DNA of 64,000 nt, taken from the NCBI GenBank assembly GCA_003427395.1, contig BFEA01000035.1, positions 2,322,252 through 2,386,251 of the forward strand, given 5' to 3'. The translations under genes and the position numbers were made by a program. The notes beneath the pieces were generated by a model. That model worked only from the letters and a program-made list of their open reading frames with translations, did no database searches and had not been told where the DNA came from. Of the stretch, positions 35,153 through 46,980 are shown piece after piece (the first letter of the stretch is position 1; every line of letters starts with the position of its first letter). This DNA is from Chara braunii (lineage: Eukaryota > Streptophyta > Charophyceae > Charales > Characeae).

Positions 35153-38100
35153 TGTCGGTGCGAATACCCTTACAAGGGTATCCGCCCTGGGTTTTGCAAG
35201 CGATAGAAAATGATTTTGATTTTAAAGTTTAAGTATACCGGGTGAGGCGTGGTTGTGTCTGTGGTTTACATTGACTAAGTGGCTGACTAGAGCAGAGAGT
35301 GTGTGGACGCGCAAATTTAAGGCGCTCGTGATCTCTTTAATTATTGGTGATGGCGAAGTCGGCATTGTCGCCGACCAGGTTTTTATTCCTGATTAAATTA
35401 GGATTAAAATGGATTTTGTCCCGTGATTGGTGCACTTGCTTGAAGACCTGTACGTACGTACGGAGGACGACATCGAGAACACCATGATTTTGAAGACGTT
35501 CGGTAAATCTGCGTGTCGCACAGTATCCATTTATTTAGGTGTCCATCAAAACTAGACCCAGCCTTGGGCCTAACATTATTTGGTTATAGCATCGAACTTT
35601 CATCAGAGAAATTTAGGGATCGAGATCGAGCAGCGGCGACGCGGGGATATCAGAGTAGACTGAAAGGACCGAGGGGTTGAATGCCCGACAGGGCTATCCT
35701 CCTTGGTTCTGTCATCGGCGATGTCAAGACGATACTAGCGGATCTTTTTTTTTTTCTCATTCGTCACAATCAGGCAATTTAAAACTTGTAAATATTTTAT
35801 TATTTAACGGTGTATTACCAATATTTTTATGCTCCAGCATCCTTTTGACTTGGGTATGAGAACATTGAGCACGCGCCTCTTTTTGGTGGACCCGTTTAAA
35901 TTTCCGCGTGTTTGAGACCGTTGTGAAAAATTGGGCCGAGGAGTCCGACGTGCATGCGAGCCGGCGGGTGTTTAACCCACGAGCCGAAAGAAAACCTCAA
36001 AGGCGAGGACCTTTGGCGAGTGTGCCGGTCGCCAACCGCTGACTGCCGCAAGAAAGGCTTGAGTGCCCATGCCATCGGGGCTAGAGGAGGCAGGCCGCAA
36101 CCCAGGGCACATTGAGGGACTGCGCAACCGTGTCGAGTGCCCAACTGGTCTGTGGAACTCCCTTCACCTCGGTTTTCAAAAGTTCTCATTTGAATATTTG
36201 CCGCTACCATTAAGATCTGCACCGAGACCCGACCTTCCTAGGCTCGTGCCGCTGGCTTAGCAGCAAGCCTGTGCCCTCCGGCTTACTAAGGGGGCGGAGG
36301 CGAGAAGGCCGAGCATAGAGGAGGGGGTGCTGCAGCATCTTCCTGTCGGTTTCAGCCACGTATGTGCTCGTGCCGCTTGGGCTGGCAGATGGGTGGGCAC
36401 CAACGGAGCATAGGGGCTACGGGCTACTTGAACAAGCCTTGTTGTCTGACTCAATAAGGAATTCTCCTTGGGCGCTGGAGCAAATCGGACAGGCCACGGT
36501 GTCGGGTGTTGTCGGACCAAAGGGGGGCAAGGACGAGTGGAGCAGACCAGAGACTGTGCACAGCGAAGGCCAGGAAGCGCAGTGGCACAACAAAAAAACA
36601 GCAAGGAGCGAAAGGTACCGGGCCAGAGGGCGCTGTGAGGGAGGGCGCAACAGTGAGTATCCGCAGATCGTTCTTCGGATCTGCGGGCAGAAGAGGCAAG
36701 CCTTGCTGGAAAGACTGGTAACAGGTTCCCTGCGAAGTTTCTCTCGGGATAGTGGGAGTTGTTGGGTAGCTCGCCGGTCACTGCAGGGTCCGCTACTGTC
36801 GGAGGCAGGGTCGACTGAAGGAGTAAGGTGGGCAGCTGCGGAAGCAAGACGAGCAGCAAGGGAAAATGGCGGAATGAATCTAGAGGGGTTGCTGCGCCAG
36901 ATACGTTCGGTAAAGGAGATGGTGGAAGGATGAGCAGGGCGCAATGATGAAAGGTATGGGGGGATGTCGGCGAGAGTGAATACTGGCGGAGGCAATTTCG
37001 ACGGACAGGAAGAGAGTCGAAAGTGTGGGAAGAAGAAGGAATCGAGACAGAGAAGCACGTTGGGTACGTGCGGGACGAACGGTGGATGGCGGAGACGGAA
37101 AGGGATAAGCTCAGCGGAAGGGAGAAAGGTCACCTCGCTCATTTCTTGACGAAATAAGACCAAGGAGGATTCGTTGTAGGATTTTTTAGGGCGGACGAAT
37201 CCGAATTCGTACTTAGTTTGAGCAGGGAGTTAGTAGGGTTGGAGATAGAAGGAGAATAGGCTGCGCGGAGAGGTGGTAGAGGCGGATATGGTGGGGGTTG
37301 AAAAACAGAGAGATCTCGATTCCACGTGGAATCAAGCGAACAGAGACACGGTATAGGGGTTTTTCAGCATTACGAATTAAACGGTAAGGTCAGATTAGGA
37401 TGGAAGTTAGTCGGTGGTGAGTTACTAAAGAAGAGATGTGCGTGGGAGTGTCGAGAAAACATGACTATGAAGGGAGAGAGAGGAAGATGTTGGATCTCGA
37501 CCGTTTCTTAGCCGATCTCAACAGGGAGAGGCACTAAGTAAAGATTTTAGGGAGGGGCGACCTCGTTGGTGAAGTCGAAGTGGAGGAAGGATTAGTAGGA
37601 AGTGAAGTGAGAGGGGAAAGTGATGCGCCGAGGTTGCACGAGGATGAAGATCGAATAGCTCGCTCGTTCCTGGATGGAAGCGAGCGAGTGAAGGCTCATC
37701 TCGGGAGTTTCAAGGAGCGCCGAATGGGATGCCGAACTCAGATTTTTAAAACTGATGGGCGGATTGTTCGTTACATACAGCGAGCGCTGCGCTGGGAAGG
37801 AACCCTTCACACTATTTTTGGTGAATATGTGAATGTATCCTCCCACAGTGTAATGAAAGGTTCATTTTTGCTTAAGTAACGAGCGATAGGGCGGGGCGAT
37901 TTCCTCTTCGAGTATACCATCGTCAGTCTTTCTCCCCGCACGTAGCTGACTGATCCGTGTCCTGATACCGCCCTCCGCTTTGTGAATGGTTAGATTCATT
38001 GACGAAGATGCACCTGACCATATTCTACCGAAAGGTTCGACCAAGGCAATAGCAAGTGAGCAGACGAGCGGGCTTGAATATCGCACAGAGAGAGAGAGAG

Positions 38101-39681
38101 AGAGAGAGGGAGAAAGAGACTGCTCACCTGGGACAGGCAACGAGGGGGAGTTCACCTGCAGTTCGAGCAGCCGGACTTTGCAGTGTTTCGGTAGCCCATC
38201 TCATGTCCCATGATTCGTCCACGTTCTTCTGGTAGGCTAGTTGGTGAGGTGTGCCTACGTACACTCAGGCCATCACTCCCTGTGACTGCTCGTTACACCT
38301 GTCACCTAGATGAACTTGCCTGGAAACCATACGCTGCCCAAAAGGACTAGGCCCTGCACGTCTGAGTGTGACCGTTTTACTATGAGGGCTGCACCGGATG
38401 GTCGCAGCAGCCCTGAAGCTAGCATGAATCTGGTGATGCCAATAGCTGCCTGGGATATATTTGCGTACTCATGTTGAGGGTGAGAGTCCATCTTGTCTTG
38501 GAGCATAGACCGAGGAGTTCAGCGAGCTGCAAGTTGAAGGTATCGCAACAGTGAAAATCGAACGTACGTATTCCTCCACACTCTACCGGAAGATTCTTCC
38601 GAGTTTTGTTCATCCTATCGATACAAACTGCGTGAGATGAGCAACGGGGTTGGAGACTTGCCGATTGACTAGTGTGTTGCTTGTCCTTTTAGCCTGCGCA
38701 ACAAACAGGCTAGTCGTGAAGGGGTAGGCCTAGCTGTTTGCCGATGCGCTGCCCAGGCTGCCGCACGGAGGGGCAAGGTCGCAGACTTACCTCGGGGTCG
38801 GTGCTCTGCTCATTCCACTAAGGCGATGTAGATTTAGACTAACCGAAGGGGCTGCAGGCCTAGCTATTAGCCAGGGAGATGTTCATCACACCGGGTAACC
38901 AGTTGCAGACGAACAGCAAGGGCGAGGTAATGAAAGTCCAGCCGGTGGGCTACAAACTACTTATGGGCTGGTGTGTGACTGAAGTAGCTCGAGGAAAATG
39001 TGAGGTTGCACGCCTTTCCATAGCCAACGTACCTGGGGCTACGAGATCAATAGAATGACTGAGTTTTTGAAGGGAAGATATTGCTGCAAATTGGAAGGGT
39101 TGTCAGGAAGTCAACAGTTGAAAGTTGAGAGTTGACCTCGGTTTAACCAAGTTGCTGTATATTTTGGCTACCATTGTGGGCCCCTCAGGCGATGAAGTTA
39201 ACAAGGCCCTCTCCTGGGAGTTGAGTTTGTCCCCCTCATGTATCTCGAGAGTCTGAAACCATTCCTTCCGCCCTTCTTAATCTCATCCTGGTTACGAGAG
39301 AAAGGCGGCAGGCGGGAGTGCAACCCATAGGACCGCAGCAAGACTATGTGGGGAGTCAGCCCACCGATTGTGGGAGCTCTGCCGGAACTAAGGAGGAGTT
39401 ATGGAGGCAGGGAATTGAAAAGTAACCATTGTTTCCCCTCTATAAACCCAGTTATAACCCTTATCTGTATTCCTTGTTACATTTTGACTGAATATACTGC
39501 ATGCCCAATTACTTTGACTTTATGTTTGACTTTTATGACAAAACCAGACTAAGTAAAAGAATGTATGCGTAATGTCAGTTCCAGTTTTCATTGTTTGACT
39601 GAAAGCAGATTGTGGGATTGCATCTAGGGGAAGGATGAAAGAAATGTTGTATTGCTTGTGTCTGACTGGGTTAACCAAAGG

Positions 39682-40405
39682 CTGGGCAAGTCTCCATAAG
39701 TTTGGGGAGGCCCAGTGCTATGTTTATGTTGAATTGCTTGGAGAACCAGACATGTTCCATAAGTTTGGGTGGTCTGGTTGCTCCGATTTGTGAGGCCTAA
39801 CTGTGATTGACTTTCAGGGACCAAGCATGTTTTATAAGTTTGGGTGTCTTGGTCGCCTTGTTTACTTCGGGTTTCTTTTAGTTTCTTTAGTTTCTGAATG
39901 ATGAGGTATGAGCATGTTCCATAAGTTTGGGTGGATCATCCTCTTCCTGCTTTGGTTTAAGAGAAATGAACCAGGCTGAGGACCAAGACATGTTCCATAA
40001 GTTTGGAAGGTCTTGGTCCAACGCCACGCACATGCTGGAACCAAAAGGTTATAATTTGGCTATACTTTACTACTATTCTATCTATGAACAGGCTAGTCAG
40101 ACACGGTTCCATAAGTTTGGGTGGTCTGACTATAGTTTATCACCAACTGAACAAAGTACTAATTAAGAATAAATTTGTAGTACGAAGGGGCAAACTAAAT
40201 CTTGAGCTAAAGATGATCGGTTCAGTTGTATGCTACCTTAAAAGACTAAGTGCAAATAATTATATAAAGTTGGTATACTAAAACACTTCAGAGCGACTAG
40301 GGTGGTCTAGTCATATGCCCAAAGAAGAGAAAAATTATTGTGCCCTGTGTTTGTGTATACTCCATGGCTGAGATAAACATGTTCCATAAGTTTGGGTGGT
40401 CTAGC
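39682..40405 (+). repeat. Stem-loop array in LTR2 (core CATAAGTTTGG, 7 copies)
   Basis: Seven hairpins share the loop ATGTTCCATAAGTTTGGGTG or close variants. Stems, left/right: CTGGGC/GCCCAG (39682, 39710); AACCAGAC/GTCTGGTT (39744, 39772); GACCAAG/CTTGGTC (39819, 39848); GAGG-t-ATGA/TCATCCTC (39903, 39936); GGACCAAGAC/GTCTTGGTCC (39980, 40010); TAGTCAGAC/GTCTGACTA (40094, 40124); GCT-g-AGA/TCTAGC (40367, 40400). The first three, fifth and sixth are perfect; the fourth and seventh have one bulge. The stem sequences differ while the loop stays constant. Confidence 0.88.
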
Positions 40406-40709
40406 TTTATGCCCTATGTAAGATGGGTATAAAGGGATAAATCATTGAGAGACTATGAACTATTGTTTGATAAATTGACTTGGGATGGTGAGAGTACTTA
40501 CCTTTGTGGTTTGACCTACATGAGACTGAGTGCGACTACTACTTAGTCTGAGTTTCAGTTGATAGGTAGTTGCTTTAGTTGCTCGCCACGTGCTAGAGTC
40601 ATAGGAGTTAGTTTCAATTCCTGCATTTTTCTGAGTTAAGTTTTTTTTTACTTAGGTCAATTTTTGCGTTTTCTGGGATCTTTTATTATACTTGGGCATG
40701 TATAAATCT

Positions 40710-41275
40710 TGGTAAGTCACTTTCTCTACAGGCAGCGCTGCCGAAATTTCTACAAAACTAAGGAGTTAGTCAAATTTTATTTTTTTTCACGGTCTAGTTT
40801 TTTTGACTTTTTGACTTAGTAAAAATATGGGGAACCTCTTTTTCTGAAGGGGGTGTTGCCTAAATTTTTGCTAATTCAGGGAGTTGGACAAAATTAGACC
40901 TTGAGAAGTCAAATTCATTTTAAACTCTGAACTTAGCTTTGTATAAATCTTGGAATAACACTTTCCCTACGGGAAGCGCTGCCGATATTTCTACAAATCT
41001 AAGGGGTCAATTGAATTTTGTTTTGAAGTCGAACTCAAGTTTAGCTTTCTAGTTCCCATCTTGGCGTAGTAAAAATATGGAAAAACTTCTTTTCTATAGG
41101 GAGTGCTGCCCAAATTTTTACTACTTCAGAGAGTTGAACAAAATTTGACTTTCCAGAATTAGAGATTGTTTTTTGTTTTCATATTTGAGTAAGTATAAAT
41201 TTTGAGAAGACATTTTTCCTACGGGAAGCGCTGCCGAAATTTTCTTAGTTTAAAGAAGTTAGATTATATTTTGAC
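40710..41275 (+). repeat. Five-unit 118-127-bp tandem array in LTR2
   Basis: Units are anchored at GCC of GCTGCCGAAATTT-like words at 40740, 40858, 40981, 41108 and 41233. It is the counterpart of the arrays in LTR1 and LTR3. Confidence 0.85.
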
Positions 41276-43046
41276 ATGTGACAATCCTGAAAAATTCACT
41301 CTGTATAGAAGAGATTCTGCCAGAGTCTATCTTTCTTTTGACACTTGCTTAGAGGTAGACTCAAACTTAGTTAAATAAAATGATTTTGAGCAAGATCGTG
41401 ATATGAAGATTATTCTCCATAGACTTATAGGTTTAGCTTGGGGATTGACCTGTCTTGTGTTACAGGTCCTCTTGATCATTTGATTCAAGATTTGGACTAG
41501 ATTCAACTTGATCCTGCAGGGATATTCTTTTGTTATCACTAATAACAGGTCGGTTGTCGATTCGTCGGTTTACAACTCAACTCCAATCCACTCTTGCCAC
41601 TCAACTTAAAGGTTTTAGCCTTATGATTTGAATTGTTGTGTTGTGTTTTCGGTCGGACTTTATTTGAATGGCCATTTAAAGAAAAGTACTGAGTATTTTA
41701 TTTTGAGGAGTTGCACAAGAGTGAGGCTTGCATGATTAAAACGAGGGGTATGGGTGCAAAAAATGGTTGAAGTTGACCACGTGTAGCGCATGAACTTTTG
41801 GTTGAATCTTTGATGTGATTGCATGTATGTTTTGTGGTTCGGACTTTGGAGTGACTGTCTGCGATCATATACATATATATGGCTGAGAGGAGTTCCACTG
41901 TGATTGTGAGAAGTGATCGTCACATATTTATAACCCTCTCTATATATGTAAATAAATATGTCCTGAGTGTTTCGCGCGGCTTACTGTGATCGCGAGTAAG
42001 GGTTAAACATATTATGTTTTTGAGAGAAAATGGGAGATCCCCTGCTATCCTTTGCTTTTTAGAGTTTCTATGGTTGGACGTTGTAATCTGTGGCAGCCGT
42101 CAAACTTAAACCCCTTAATTTCTCTCCGGACCCTAGATGATGAAGCTGGTCTACCGGACGATAATAGACGATTGCCTCTACCGATATGAACCTGTGTACC
42201 ACCCACTCTCCACAGGGTGTAGAAGAGGGTGTGGTTTTCAACCGCACTTGGTGGTTGTCCAACGCCGAGAGATCAATCCCTCAAGGCGCATGTCAGCCGA
42301 CATATGAGTGTCGAATGTGACCCTCGAGATTAACGAGGACCACATGAGTATAGGTACTACATAGTACGCCATCATTGCGATCGCTTGCGTATGCTTGCAT
42401 TGCAAGTCGATATGAGGTTAGCCCTGCGTCCGCGCGGTTTTATACTAAGTCGCGCGCGCAACGCCTACTCGATTTTCGCATCGGAGAGTTATGGGATGAC
42501 TACTAAGGGACTAGGAATGTTGTCGAGTTGTTTGTTCTGTGTCGTTCTGTATATGTATGTGTATGTGCGTGTGTTTTTATTTTTATGTTCTTTAGAGTGG
42601 TGTACGAGTGGTGTGTGGGATGCGTCCTAGTCGACCGATGACGAGTCGCGCTTGGGACCTCAGCCCCCCAAGACGTCGGTTCGTGTGCGGGTCCGATAGA
42701 GGCGTAAAACCACGAGTACCCCCAATGCTACAGTGAACGAGAAACGCCCTCAGCTGGTCCACCTCTGCGATTGCAGCTGATTAACTTTCGTACTGTGGAC
42801 TGGTAGCTCGGCGGGGATACGCCCACCGAAGCGAGGTGACAACTCCCGGAAGGTGGAGGTAAGTCGTGCCTCGCGTAGGTCCTATCCTGTCGTAGGGGTT
42901 CGCGAGAGGTATGGCTGGCGCACTCAGGCGGAGCGGCTTGCGGAAGCTCCATGTGTATTCACGACGAGGAATAGACCAACTCCTACGTGACGAGGCCGGG
43001 AGGGTCCCGCCTCGCCTTGGGCAGTGCCGGACCGATGTGCTCGATA

Positions 43047-44477
43047 GCGCTGCACAAACAGTGCAATTTAACTCAGGGAGGGCAAAACTCCGGAAAGGGG
43101 CAGGCGCCCCAAGCAATGGTAGTAGCCTTGCCGAGTACGTCGGCCCCGTCAAGTAGCGAGGGACCTCGCAAGCGGCAGGACCACCATATGGGCAGTGGCC
43201 ATGACCTGTGTTTAACACCTTCGTGCTATGGGGAAGTCCAACTCTGTCTGGATAAATGGTACCATATACAGGGTCCCAGGCGAATATGCCGCCGTCGAGC
43301 TATCCTGCGGCGCAGGCCCAGCCCATGGCACCACCTCCATCGCCCGCGCCAAGTTCACAAGGTAGTGTGGCAGGGGGAGGAAATCAAGGCCAGGGCAACC
43401 AGGGGAATGGAGGAAGAGGTGGCGGAAGAGGACGAGGCATGAATGGCGGTGGCTGAGGTGGACAATGGGATAATCAAGGTTACCAAGGCCAAGGGAGCCA
43501 AGGGAATCAGGGAGGTCAAGGATATGGAAGACCTTGTTTTGACTGGCGAACCGCTATCTGTCAGCATTGTGACAAGCAAGGTCACACAATACGGTTCTGC
43601 AACATAAGGCGGGAAGATGAGAAGTCCGGGCTGATCTATTCTAATATGGATGGCGACATATATGATCAGTTCGGGGAGTATATTGACTGAAAGGTTCCAA
43701 GGGGAGTGAGGGCAGAAGCTCAGAGAAGGATAGCTGCGCGACAAGCGCTACCTGCCACGTTCAAGTTGAGAAGGAAAGGGATGACCCACCAATATGGGTG
43801 GAAGAGGTGGAAGGTGATGAAGAGGTGACTTAGAGGCTACATACAGGAAGTATAAAGGAAAAACCTAGACGGAGAGGGCGAAGATGAGAAAGTGGAGCCA
43901 GCATCAGTCCTATTAGGAAAGATGGAGGACTTGTGGCACAAAATGAGAAGATACCAGTGAAAGTTGGTGGATATATGTGAAGAAATAAAGGAATGAAGGG
44001 CCAAAATCCCCAAAGTCTTCCTCTACGAATCCGGTCCAGAGTCGGTACCGGGACGACAAGGATACCCGGTGTGGCCACCGTGGGGTCAGACCCCTGATCT
44101 GGAATGACCTTTCGGCCCCCTACTGTGCAAGGGAGGATGGCGCAAGCTGCACAAACAAGGGGCCGGAGTAAGGCAAGTGCTAACCGAGAACCCCCGCTGA
44201 GGGAGCCAGAGCAGGAACGAAGGAAAGAGGTCGTGGAGGTGGAGGAGGACGATGACGAGGAATAACAAAATGATAGGTTGCGCCAAGAGGAGGATCGAAG
44301 GGCGGAGCAAAGGGCCAAGAAGAGGGGAGCCCAGGAGGAAGCCGAGCCGATTCTGCGCGATGCGGCGCCGAAGAAAAAACAGTATGAGGTCCGATTAGAG
44401 GAAAGGCTTGACGTGGAAAAAGTGATTGATAAGTCGCTTGAAGGTCATAATGACCTTGTGACCTTGAGGGAGATTTG
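43047..44477 (+). pseudogene. gag: gag, C-terminal (nucleocapsid) half
   Basis: Gag resumes after LTR2: a Gln/Pro-rich linker, a Gly/Asn/Arg-rich stretch (QGQGNQGNGGRGGGRGRG) and a CCHC zinc knuckle CQHCDKQGHTIRFC encoded at 43559-43600, which binds nucleic acid in the nucleocapsid. Acidic and Lys/Arg-rich segments follow to 44477. Frameshifts lie near 43250 and before 44278, and there are nonsense codons (for example after RGMNGGG), so no full protein is made. All four zinc ligands are intact. Confidence 0.82.
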
Positions 44478-45362
44478 ACATCTGCTCATAAGCTCCGTCA
44501 TGAGTTGAAGGGAAGGTTTTCCCGACGTTTAGTGCCAAATGCCCATCTAAGTGTGATCCTGCCAAAGGAGGAAGAATAAGTGGAAACTGGGATGAAGATG
44601 GACTGAAAGTGTGTGGCCTGCGAAATGGTAGATTTAGTGATAAAAGGATCAAAGTGTGCAGCAATTGTGGATACAGGGGCAGAGATGAACATCATCAGGG
44701 AGGCTGATGCACTCAGGTTTGGGTTGGAGATAAACCACTCGGATTGCGACATTCTGCACGGGACCAATTGCAAGGCCGTATTTTGTGGAACAGCGTCTAA
44801 CGTGCTTATCGAAATCGGGAGAGTAAAGGCCACAGCTTGCTTCTTCGTCATGCCAAACATGGATCATGCCATCCTCCTAGGGAGATTGTTCCTATATAGG
44901 ACAGAGACGTTGATGTTCTACAAACACGACGGAACTCTGATCCTGATCCTGTGTGACCCGACGTGCGGGAACTATGAGATAATTACTTGTCGGAACACAG
45001 ACCCGCGAAGCATAAGGAACCGACCCAAGTCTGGTTCATTCACGATTGAAGAGTCAAAGGACGAGCGTCGGAGGTTCCGTGAGGAACCACAAGAGGAGGC
45101 ACAAGAGAAGGTATTTTCCCTCAGCCTATCCGATGTGAACAAGGCCATGGATATAGTGGCCACACATGAGATGGCGGATCCAGACGCCATTCACGCACTC
45201 AGGGAGCAAGTCCTGGAATGTCCCCAGGCTGGGGAAGTAGAGCTGATCTATCGGCTTCCGGGCGGAAGGAGGGACCCTGCAATGATGCAGGCGCAAGTAG
45301 TAAGCCGACCTTTTTTAGGGGACGGCTCAAGAAGGGTTCTCAAAGACGATAAAAGACGATAG
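44478..45362 (+). pseudogene. pol: pol: retropepsin-type protease
   Basis: The frame 44613-45362 (249 codons) holds AAIVDTGAEMNII, with the catalytic Asp-Thr-Gly at codons 20-22, and later HAILLGRLFL, the usual ILGxxFL flap-end block. It would cleave the Gag-Pol polyprotein. A linker rich in Glu/Arg follows (from about codon 145). Frameshifts separate it from gag upstream and from RT downstream. The protease core itself looks intact. Confidence 0.85.
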
Positions 45363-45433
45363 ACAAAAAATGCCGCCTAGTTCCCGTTCTCGTCATAGAA
45401 GATGGGGAGGTTTATTACAAACAGGAACGAGGA

Positions 45434-46554
45434 TTGATACGGCGAATGAGGGAGCAAACGGCAGTTGGGCCGTGCCGTATCAATTCAGGGAACGAAGGAA
45501 AGTTAATAGTGGGGGAGCCCGATTTCCTGCTACCTCAGAAAAGGATGCTGATGATAGAGCTAATAAAGAAGAGGTATCGCGCCTATGCCTTCGATGACGA
45601 TCAGTGCGGGAGATCGGATTTAGATAAAATTCCTATGATCCGAATCCATACCGTGCCACATGAGCCATGAAATTTGAGGGGGGCGCGGTATCCTAACCCT
45701 GACGAGGAGAAGAAGGTGGTAGACTATCACGGTGGCAAAATACGTACGCATGTCGCCGATTATTCGAGTGGGCTGTATGCGTCTCTGTGGTTTTGCTTTG
45801 TCAAACCTAATGAGACGTTGCGGTGGGTGCAAGACTTGCAGCGGTTGAACACTGTGACTGTGCGAGATGCGGGGGGCTTGCCAAACGCCGACATGCTGTC
45901 CGAGTCATGTGATGGGAGACCTATAATTTCACCTATAGACCTCTACTCCGGATACAACCAATTTCCGGTCTACCCACCAGACAGACCAGTGACAGCGATG
46001 CATACGCTCCGAGGATTGATTCACATGAATGTAGCTCCGCAAGGATGGACTAATGAGGTGGCAATGGTTCAACGACATATGATTCGAGTCATGCAGTCAG
46101 TCAACACTCATATCACTCAACCATATATCGACGACTTGGCGGTAAAGAGGCTGAGAGAGAAAGAGAGTGACGAAGTCTTGCCAAGTGTAAGGCATTTTAT
46201 TTGGAAGCATGTTGAGGATCTTGATAAAGTCATGGGTTTGCTTAAGGAGCACAACCTTACGACAAGTGATGCCAAGTCCGGACACTTCATGAGGGAGGCT
46301 TCCATCCTGGGGTTCATCTGTAGTGAGAATGACCGTCGACCAGATGTAAAGAAGACGGACAAAATTGTTGAAGGACCAGTACCATTCCACTCGATAACAG
46401 ATGTTAGGAGCTTCCTCAGCACGTGTGGGTTTATGAGAACCTTCGTTAAGAATTTTGATGCCAAAACTGAGCACTTGAGGAAACTGGTACGTCAGGATCA
46501 GGAATGGGTCTGGGGTGAGGAGCAGGAAAGGGCTGTAGCAGGGATGAAGGAGTA
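45434..46554 (+). pseudogene. pol: pol: reverse transcriptase
   Basis: One frame runs from 45434 to 46554 with a single TGA at 45668. RT blocks appear in order: FCFVKPNETLRWVQDLQRLN, PIDLYSGYNQ (first catalytic Asp), a RGLIHMNVAPQGWTN block, and QPYIDDLAVK, the active-site YIDD at 46124-46135. The thumb/connection ITDVRSFLSTCGFMRTFVKN follows. It would copy element RNA into cDNA. Catalytic aspartates are kept; the frame ends in TAG (46553), beyond which the same frame continues into RNase H. Confidence 0.92.
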
Positions 46555-46555
46555 G

Positions 46556-46980
46556 TTTCGAGAAGGAGGGTTGGTATTGGGAGCATCGGACTAAGAAACT
46601 ACAAAAGTGAGACCGTTCATCGTTGAGATGGACGCTGGACTGACTGCCTTAGGGGGAGTCTTGATTCAGGCAGATATCGAGGGGAAGAAAAAACCACTAA
46701 GGTTCAAGAGCCGAACTCTTTGTATGACTGAGAGAAATTACTCTCAGTTTACAAGAGAGAATCTCGCGGTCCTACACTGCCTGAGGATTTTTCGAAATTA
46801 TATCTTTGGCAGAAGATTCATATTGAGGGTAGACCCAACAGCGCTCGCTTTTTCGCTGAGAAATTACACTCCATCAGATTCAACTGTCGCCAGATGACCA
46901 ACATATATCTGGATGTTTAATTTCGAATTGGAATGGATTCCAGGGGATAAGAATATGACAGATGGACCAAGTCGCATCAA
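46556..46980 (+). pseudogene. pol: pol: RNase H
   Basis: Same frame as RT. RPFIVEMDAGLTALGGVL carries the first catalytic Asp, NYSQFTRENLAVLHCLR the Glu, and FILRVDPTALAF a further Asp. The domain ends FELEWIPGDKNMTDGPSR, the usual IPGxxNxxADxLSR end of Ty3/gypsy RNase H. It degrades the RNA strand of the RNA-DNA hybrid. Nonsense codons TAA (46592) and TGA (46895) interrupt it without a frameshift. Confidence 0.88.

Larger units (their letters stand above)
35153..43046 (+). mobile_element. LTR2 (7.89 kb): solo LTR of a sister subfamily inserted in gag
   Basis: It starts TGTCGGTGCGAATACCC and ends CTCGATA (CGACA mutated). No primer site or internal region follows; gag simply resumes, so this is a solo LTR left by LTR-LTR recombination. 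The flanks GGCGT (before) and GCGCTGCAC (after) fit a 5-bp target duplication GGCGC with one substitution and one lost base, restoring the codons AAG GCG CTG CAC. Its hairpins carry CATAAGTTTGG, unlike LTR1/LTR3. The block 36250-38870 is about 1 kb longer than in the others, is GC-rich, and carries palindromes (36661-36686, 37318-37333) and an AG tract near 38085. Confidence 0.78.

Noticed and set aside
36257-37163. Long ORFs on both strands in LTR2
   Set aside because: They lie in a GC-rich block where stops are rare, and are not kept in LTR1 or LTR3.
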